Of a stretch of DNA of 10,815 nt, positions 6,290 to 10,815 are shown piece by piece; positions within the stretch are counted from its first letter, which is position 1, and each line of letters opens with the position of its first letter. The notes beneath the pieces were generated by a model that was not told the DNA's origin, did no database searches, and worked only from the letters and a program-made list of their open reading frames with translations. The translations under genes and the position numbers were made by a program. The DNA is from Chloroflexota bacterium (GTDB lineage: Bacteria > Chloroflexota > UBA6077): contig JAJZRD010000125.1 in assembly GCA_021845945.1 (NCBI GenBank), positions 1-10,815 of the forward strand, read 5' to 3'.

Positions 6290-7402
6290 TTATGATCGGC
6301 TTTTCAGCCTCGTTCCAGGGCGCTCCCACTCATGAAATTCGCGGCTCTCATAGAGCGTGGTGCGCTGGGCCGGGGTGAAGCCCGCCTCCCTGATCAGGGC
6401 GAGCACCTCGTCGAGGCTGGTGGTGTTGACGAAGCCGGCCGCCCGGTGCACGCTCTCCTCGATGAGGGTGCCGCCGAAGTCGTCGGCCCCGAAGTGGAGG
6501 GCTACCTGGCCCACCTTCTTCCCCTCGGAGAACCAGGAGGCCTGGACGTGGGGGAAGTTGTCCAGATAGACCCTGGACAGGGCGATGATGCGCAGGTACT
6601 GGTTGGGCCCGACTTGCTCCTTCACCCACTTCCCCAGCCGGGTGTTGGCTGGCTTGAAGCTCCAGGGGATGAAAGCCGTGAATCCGCCGGTCTCGTCCTG
6701 GAGGCGGCGAATGGCCTCCAGATGTTGGATGACGTCCTCCGGCGCCTCCAAGTGGCCGTACATCATGGTGGCGGTGGTCTTGAACCCCAGGTTGTGGGCC
6801 TCCCGGTGCGCCTCAAGCCACTCCTCCACGGGGCCCTTCCTCGGGCTGATGCGCCGCCGAACCCGGTCGCTCAAGATCTCGGCCCCTCCCCCGGGGAGGG
6901 TGTACTGCCCCGCATCCCTGAGCTTTTCCAGCACCTCTCGGACCGAGAGCCCCGACACGCGGGCCATCTCCCGAACCTCTGTAGCCGAGAAGAAGTGAGG
7001 CGTTACCCCGGGGAACCTCCGCCTGGTCTCCCGAACCAGGTTGAGGTAGTATTCCAGGGGAAGCTCCTGGTTGTGGCCTCCTTGAAGGAGCACGGTGGTC
7101 GCCCTCTGCCTCACCGCCCCTGCGATCCTCGCCATGACCTCCTCCATAGAGAGGGTGTAGGCGTCCGGGGCCTCGGGCTTCCGGTGGAAAGCGCAGAAGA
7201 GGCAGCCGGTCTCACACACGTTGGTGTAGTTGGGGTTGGTGTCGACGAGGAACGTGACCGCTTTGCCCGGATGCAGCCTGAACCGGACCGCGCTCGCCAG
7301 AGACGCCAGGTCCAGGAGACCTGCCTGCCGCAACAGGTACAGCCCCTCCTCCTGCCCGATCCGCTGGCCCTCTCGGACCTTCTCTCGAATCCCCCTCAGC
7401 AT
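6290..7402 (-). CDS. mqnC: Cyclic dehypoxanthine futalosine synthase (radical SAM, MqnC)
   Basis: The product is 370 residues. It is a radical SAM enzyme that closes the ring of dehypoxanthine futalosine in the futalosine menaquinone pathway. The 4Fe-4S motif CETGCLFC (Cys63, Cys67, Cys70) follows DTNPNYTNV, then come LLQGGHNQELPLEYY, LPGGGAEILSDRVRRRISP (170-188), TTATMMYGHLE, LQDETGGFTAFIPWSF and FGADDFGGTLIEESVH. The FIPWSF and DDFGGTL segments, and the CAFHRKP after the Cys motif, are MqnC-type and separate it from its paralogue MqnE two genes upstream. I chose ATG at 7402, which follows a G-rich ribosome site and gives the usual N-terminus. A GTG at 7444 overlaps the mqnA stop by four bases and is possible, but adds 14 non-conserved residues. 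It is the last gene before the terminator. Confidence 0.93.
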   Translation of the reverse strand: MLRGIREKVREGQRIGQEEGLYLLRQAGLLDLASLASAVRFRLHPGKAVTFLVDTNPNYTNVCETGCLFCAFHRKPEAPDAYTLSMEEVMARIAGAVRQRATTVLLQGGHNQELPLEYYLNLVRETRRRFPGVTPHFFSATEVREMARVSGLSVREVLEKLRDAGQYTLPGGGAEILSDRVRRRISPRKGPVEEWLEAHREAHNLGFKTTATMMYGHLEAPEDVIQHLEAIRRLQDETGGFTAFIPWSFKPANTRLGKWVKEQVGPNQYLRIIALSRVYLDNFPHVQASWFSEGKKVGQVALHFGADDFGGTLIEESVHRAAGFVNTTSLDEVLALIREAGFTPAQRTTLYESREFHEWERPGTRLKSRS

Positions 7403-7440
7403 CTTGCCCCCCCTCGATGGACTCAGGCTGCCGCCTGGGC

Positions 7441-8235
7441 TCACGGTGTGACCATTAGCGCTTGGAATTCCTCGATGGCCTGCCTCTCCTCGGCGTCCAG
7501 AACGTAGCGAAAGCCCCGAAGGTACTCAATCACCTCCTCCGGGCGCAGGCCAGTGTCTGCTCGTCTCTGTGCGATGCGGTCCAACGACTGAAGGCCCTGG
7601 GCAAGGCACTCCCCAAGCATGGCCTGGAGGGCCTTCTTCTCGCGGACGGGGAGATCCCTTCTGACGACCCACAGGGCGAAGACGAAGGGCAGACCTTTCC
7701 ATCGATACCACTCCTCGCCCAGGTCGTACAGGTAAGGGAACTCCGGGCTGCCATCCCTGCGCCGCAGCGCTTCGTCGCCGATGAGCAGGAAAGCGTCGCA
7801 GCTCCTACCGAGCTCGACGTAGGCCTTCGGCCGCGCCCCGTACCTGTGCGCCAGCAACGCCTTGAGGAGCTGGACCGAGGTGGAGGTCTGGCCAGTGACG
7901 GCGATGGTGGCGCCGTCCATCGCCTCCAGGGGCCTTCCGGAGAAGAGCAGGACGCTCCTGGCCTCGCCCCTGGTTGCCAGACAAAAGTCCCCCAGAGACT
8001 CGAAGTTTTCGCCCAGGCGCAGACAGTCCACCAGGGAAAGAAGGCCCGCATCTACCTCGCCCCGCTCGGCCAGAAGCCCCAGCGCCCTGGGCATCAGGGT
8101 GCGCAGCTCGACGGCCGCCTCGTCCATCCCGTGGTAGAAGGGCTCCGAGTTGAGATAAGGGATTCTGCCCACCCTGAGCCGCGCGTCAGGCGTGGCGCAC
8201 TCACGAATAGACGTGGACGACATGGTAGAGCGCAT
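7441..8235 (-). CDS. mqnA: Chorismate dehydratase (MqnA)
   Basis: The product is 264 residues. MqnA dehydrates chorismate to 3-enolpyruvoyl-benzoate, the first committed step of the futalosine pathway. Family segments are LRVGRIPYLNSEPFYHGM near the N-terminus, LLAERGEVDAGLLSLVDCLRL, TGQTSTSVQLLKALL, DAFLLIGDEALR, YLYDLGEEWYRWKGLPFVFALWVVRRDL and, near the end, LRPEEVIEYLRGFRYVLDAEER. The start is not certain. ATG at 8235 has a GGTGG ribosome site six bases upstream and overlaps mqnE by 35 bases; ATG at 8262 and 8223 are alternatives, and the conserved core begins about ten residues after the last of these. The gene lies between mqnE and mqnC in one operon, with 38 bases to mqnC. Confidence 0.93.
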   Translation of the reverse strand: MRSTMSSTSIRECATPDARLRVGRIPYLNSEPFYHGMDEAAVELRTLMPRALGLLAERGEVDAGLLSLVDCLRLGENFESLGDFCLATRGEARSVLLFSGRPLEAMDGATIAVTGQTSTSVQLLKALLAHRYGARPKAYVELGRSCDAFLLIGDEALRRRDGSPEFPYLYDLGEEWYRWKGLPFVFALWVVRRDLPVREKKALQAMLGECLAQGLQSLDRIAQRRADTGLRPEEVIEYLRGFRYVLDAEERQAIEEFQALMVTP

Positions 8236-9304
8236 TCCTTTCCACCGGAATCTTCCCGGCATCCTTGATCAGTCGGATGATCCGTTCCCTGGCCAGCCCC
8301 GCCGGGCTCTGCGCCCCGGCCGCATGGGCGATCCGCTCCTTGCCGATGGTGCCGTCCAGGTCGTCAGCGCCGAAGCTCAGGGCGATGGAGGCCGTGGCTT
8401 CCCCGATCATTACCCAGTAGGCCTTAACGTGGGGAAAGTTGTCCAGGAGGAGCCGGGAGGCGGCAATTGTCTTGAGGTCCTCCAGCGCCGATGCCTGGTG
8501 CTCCACCAGCCTCGTCTCCCCCACCTGGTAGGCCAGGGGAATGAAGGCCAGGAACCCACCCGTCTCGTCCTGTAACTCGCGGAGCATGAGGAGGTGCTGG
8601 ACCCGCTCCCGGTAGGTCTCGATGTGGCCGTAGAGGAGCGTCGCGTTAGAAGGTATGCCCAGGGAGTGGGCCATGCGGTGAACGTGGAGCCAGTGCTCGG
8701 CCGAGGTCTTGCCGGGGAAGAGGAGGCGGCGCACCCGGTCGGAGAAGACCTCCGCTCCGCCTCCCGGCATGGAGCTGAGGCCCGCCTCCTTGAGCTTGAT
8801 CAGGATCTCTTCCAGGGACAGCTTCCAGCGCCGTGAGAAGTAGGCGATCTCGGCGGCGGTGAACGCTTTGATCTGGACGTGAGGGAAGCGCTGGTGGATT
8901 GCTCGCACCATCTCCACGTACTTTTCAAAGGGCCAGTCCGGGTGGTGGCCGCCCACGATGTGGACCTCCTCCAGGTCTTCGTCAACACAGCCCAAGATCT
9001 CCTCCATAGTCATCTCATAGGCCCCGGGCTGGCCCTTCTTCCTACCGAAATCGCAGAAGCGACAGGCCAGGGCGCAGACGTTAGTGTAGTTGACGTGGCG
9101 GTTGACGACGAAGTACACCCGCTCCCCGGCCCAACCGCCCTTCACGTGGCTCGCCATCTTCCCCAGGGAGATGAGGTCCTCGGTCTCGAAGAGGAGCAGC
9201 CCTTCCTGGAATGTGAGCCGTTCTCTTTCTCTGACCTTCTCCCAGATGGGAAGGAGCCTCCTGTCCAGGAAGTCCACGTCTTCCAGCGGCAGAGCTTGGC
9301 GCAT
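8201..9304 (-). CDS. mqnE: Aminodeoxyfutalosine synthase (radical SAM, MqnE)
   Basis: The product is 367 residues. MqnE joins the MqnA product to SAM by a radical addition that gives 6-amino-6-deoxyfutalosine. The 4Fe-4S motif CALACRFC (Cys77, Cys81, Cys84) follows VNRHVNYTNV. Next come VHIVGGHHPDWPFEKY, IKAFTAAEIAYFSRR, MPGGGAEVFSDRVRRLLFP, SNATLLYGHIETYRERV, LQDETGGFLAFIPLAYQ, FPHVKAYWVMIGEATA and FGADDLDGTIGKERI. FIPLAY, KAYWVM and DDLDGT are the MqnE forms of motifs that differ in MqnC. ATG at 9304 follows a GGAGG ribosome site (9314-9318) by nine bases. The longer frame from 9370 would overlap the upstream gene and adds 22 residues with no family match. Use of MqnE implies the aminofutalosine branch, which needs a nucleosidase (MTAN-like or MqnB) encoded elsewhere. 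Confidence 0.94.
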   Translation of the reverse strand: MRQALPLEDVDFLDRRLLPIWEKVRERERLTFQEGLLLFETEDLISLGKMASHVKGGWAGERVYFVVNRHVNYTNVCALACRFCDFGRKKGQPGAYEMTMEEILGCVDEDLEEVHIVGGHHPDWPFEKYVEMVRAIHQRFPHVQIKAFTAAEIAYFSRRWKLSLEEILIKLKEAGLSSMPGGGAEVFSDRVRRLLFPGKTSAEHWLHVHRMAHSLGIPSNATLLYGHIETYRERVQHLLMLRELQDETGGFLAFIPLAYQVGETRLVEHQASALEDLKTIAASRLLLDNFPHVKAYWVMIGEATASIALSFGADDLDGTIGKERIAHAAGAQSPAGLARERIIRLIKDAGKIPVERNALYHVVHVYS

Positions 9305-9313
9305 GTCTTGAAA

Positions 9314-9318
9314 CCTCC
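9314..9318 (-). promoter_or_regulatory. Ribosome binding site of mqnE
   Basis: GGAGG on the minus strand, nine bases before the ATG at 9304. It decides the mqnE start against the upstream in-frame codon at 9370. Confidence 0.65.
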
Positions 9319-9347
9319 ATGTCAGCTTCGGAACGACGGCGCCGAGC

Positions 9348-10706
9348 TTAGCGCACCACGCAATAGTCAACCTGCAGATTCGTCAGGGCTCCCTTCCTCA
9401 GGAGTTGGTGGACTTTCCCCTCAGCGATCAGTTCGAAGGCCAGCTTGGCGATCCCTTTGTAGAATTCGCAGTAGGGGGAGGCCTTAAGCATGTCCCCATG
9501 CATCCCTTGCGCCTCAGCAGGACACGGGGCACCGCAGATGTGGCGAAGGGCGCAGTCTCGACACCCCTCGATCCGCTCCACAATGCGATCCCGCACCTGC
9601 TGGAAAGGGGGAGATTCCACCGCAGTCTCGATGCTATCCCGAAAGATGTTGGCACCGGAGAAGCCCGAGAGACCCTGAAACTCGCCACACGGGATCATTT
9701 CCCCGCTGCCGGTAACGGCAAGGAAGCAACGGCCGCCACCACAGGGGGTGATATCACACATCAATCGCCGTCCCTCTGGAGCCACGATGGCCAGCACCAG
9801 GTTGGAGAAATCGCCGATCAAGATCGACCGGCCAGATCGTTCCGAAAGCTCCAGGGCTCGCCGGACTGCTTTGGTAAAGCAGTCCAGCAGGCTATCGGAA
9901 TCGGGTTGGAACTCACGGGAATAGGGCTGGGTGCCTCGAACCGGGTTCATCAACACCACAGGAACCTTTCGATCATGCAGGAAATCCACGAGCCCGGCTA
10001 GCTGCTCGACGTTGTAGCGCGTTATGGTAGTTACAACGTTGAGGCCCGAATAACCTCCGAAGGACTCGATGGCACGTACCGTCTGTTCAAAGGTCCTCTT
10101 TCCTCCCGGTGCACGACGAAGATAGGCATGTACGTCGGGGTCATACGAGTCCAGCGAGATGCCGACGCTGACCTGCATCTCCTTGAGAAAGTCGACGTCC
10201 TCCTCTTCGAGCAGCACCCCGTCGGTCTGTAGGCCAAAGGAGAAGCTGTCCCTGTAGTTCCGGATAGCCCAGAACACCGCATCTTTCACCACCAGGGGCT
10301 CGCTGCCGTGGAAGATGATCACTGGCTTGCGTCCGCCCATGTCCTGCCGAGAGAAAAAGCTCTCAGCCTTCCGTAGAACTGTCCCCAGTTGCTCTCTGTC
10401 CATCCGCGCCCCGTTGCGCCGGATTTCCGGCGGGATATAGCAGTAGCGACAATCGGCATGGCAGGCATCGTTGGGGTTGACATACAACGCCGTTATGTGG
10501 GTCTCGAAGCGGAACTGCCGCAGCCGGGCCTCGAGCTCTTGCGCCACGCGGGAGTGTGCCGCGGCCGCCTCGGACCTGGCGCCGTTGGCGTTCCTGGCCG
10601 CCAGCGCCCAGAAGACGCGGTCCGGGTCAAGCAGGACGTCCCACCGATCGTCCAGCTCGTAGCTGTTCAGGGCTCCACGAGCGGGTGCGGTCCAGTCTAC
10701 TGTCAT
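9348..10706 (-). CDS. Radical SAM/SPASM-domain protein, possible peptide maturase
   Basis: The product is 452 residues. Cys82, Cys86 and Cys89 form the CxxxCxxC radical SAM motif (CHADCRYCYIPPE). A GGEP-like motif appears as FHGSEPL, with LQTDGVLLEEE and VSVGISLDSYDPDVHAYLRR further on. The C-terminal third has a complete SPASM signature for auxiliary clusters: Cys327-x7-G-x4-Cys340, then Cys382-x2-Cys385-x5-Cys391-x3-Cys395, and Cys413. Extra Cys at 317, 322 and 449 are present. This architecture is typical of peptide-modifying enzymes and of anaerobic sulfatase maturases; it resembles the CbpB-like group, but I cannot confirm a subfamily. The ATG at 10706 follows AAGGA by five bases; a TTG at 10721 is the alternative. 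The gene lies 43 bases before mqnE in the same direction, so it may be co-transcribed with menaquinone genes, but nothing in it suggests a known menaquinone step. Confidence 0.88.
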   Translation of the reverse strand: MTVDWTAPARGALNSYELDDRWDVLLDPDRVFWALAARNANGARSEAAAAHSRVAQELEARLRQFRFETHITALYVNPNDACHADCRYCYIPPEIRRNGARMDREQLGTVLRKAESFFSRQDMGGRKPVIIFHGSEPLVVKDAVFWAIRNYRDSFSFGLQTDGVLLEEEDVDFLKEMQVSVGISLDSYDPDVHAYLRRAPGGKRTFEQTVRAIESFGGYSGLNVVTTITRYNVEQLAGLVDFLHDRKVPVVLMNPVRGTQPYSREFQPDSDSLLDCFTKAVRRALELSERSGRSILIGDFSNLVLAIVAPEGRRLMCDITPCGGGRCFLAVTGSGEMIPCGEFQGLSGFSGANIFRDSIETAVESPPFQQVRDRIVERIEGCRDCALRHICGAPCPAEAQGMHGDMLKASPYCEFYKGIAKLAFELIAEGKVHQLLRKGALTNLQVDYCVVR

Positions 10707-10736
10707 AGCGATCCTTCGCAATCCTTCCTGTCTGTG

Positions 10737-10770
10737 GCAGGAGAGGCTGGTATCTGCCCGCCTCTCCTGC
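10737..10770 (-). other. Hairpin in the leader of the radical SAM gene
   Basis: Perfect 11-bp inverted repeat (10737-10747 with 10760-10770, core AGGAGAGGC on the minus strand) around a 12-base loop. It ends about 30 bases before the ATG of the radical SAM gene and starts about 10 bases after an in-frame stop (10780-10782) of a frame entering from the right edge. There is no T tract after it on the minus strand. It may be a weak terminator of the upstream gene or an attenuator. Confidence 0.55.
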
Positions 10771-10779
10771 TTCGAGAGC

Positions 10780-10815
10780 CTAGAGTAGCGTATCCTCCGG
10801 CGCGACGTCGCCGTA
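10780..10815 (-). CDS. Possible 3' end of an upstream gene
   Basis: From the right edge one minus-strand frame reads YGDVAPEDTLL and then stops at a TAG (10782-10780), just before the hairpin. Eleven codons are too few to prove a gene, and the other two frames are also open here. The position of the stop immediately before a hairpin is the main reason to list it. No function can be given. Confidence 0.25.
   Translation of the reverse strand, partial: YGDVAPEDTLL

Noticed and set aside
6332..7507. Plus-strand open frame of 391 codons opposite mqnC
   Set aside because: It mirrors a clearly conserved radical SAM gene on the other strand, with no family motif of its own.
7462..8268. Plus-strand open frame of 268 codons opposite mqnA
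   Set aside because: Antisense shadow of mqnA; its composition follows from the complementary codons.

Overview
The window is GC-rich bacterial DNA, and nearly every credible gene lies on the minus strand, so it reads right to left. It looks like a Chloroflexota-type genome or a similar deep-branching, probably anaerobic or thermophilic, bacterium. The reasons are a futalosine-type menaquinone pathway, an ECF sigma factor carrying a membrane anchor and a long Pro/Thr/Ser tail, and a secreted protein with 'GG...LGYPIS' modules and a Gly/Ser/Ala-rich tail. The taxonomic placement is inference; there is no rRNA marker.

Right part (10815 to 6175): a radical SAM/SPASM protein with three complete Cys motifs is followed by mqnE, mqnA and mqnC. 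The genes are tightly spaced or overlap slightly, and the run ends in a clear intrinsic terminator at 6175-6201. MqnA removes water from chorismate, MqnE joins the product to SAM to give aminofutalosine, and MqnC cyclises dehypoxanthine futalosine. An 11-bp hairpin lies before the radical SAM gene, just after the stop codon of a frame that enters from outside the window. This layout is compatible with, but does not prove, a precursor-peptide/maturase pair.

Middle (5954 to 3226): a secreted protein with a repeat-rich tail is followed by a single-chain ECF sigma factor. The sigma factor continues into a putative zinc-finger anti-sigma-like segment, one transmembrane helix and about 200 extracytoplasmic Pro/Thr/Ser-rich residues. 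A strong hairpin separates the two genes. The pair looks like an envelope-sensing module.

Left-middle (3015 to 1050): mqnD, which makes 1,4-dihydroxy-6-naphthoate and so completes the set begun by mqnEAC, is followed by cobT (lower-ligand activation for cobamides). The envelope module sits between the two mqn blocks.

Left end (1 to about 1030): insertion-sequence material. The 5' part of an ISKra4-type transposase gene runs off the left edge. A frameshifted, truncated remnant of an ISAs1-type transposase lies in the opposite orientation and ends about 20 bp past the 3' end of cobT. No tRNA, rRNA, CRISPR array or recognisable riboswitch was found.
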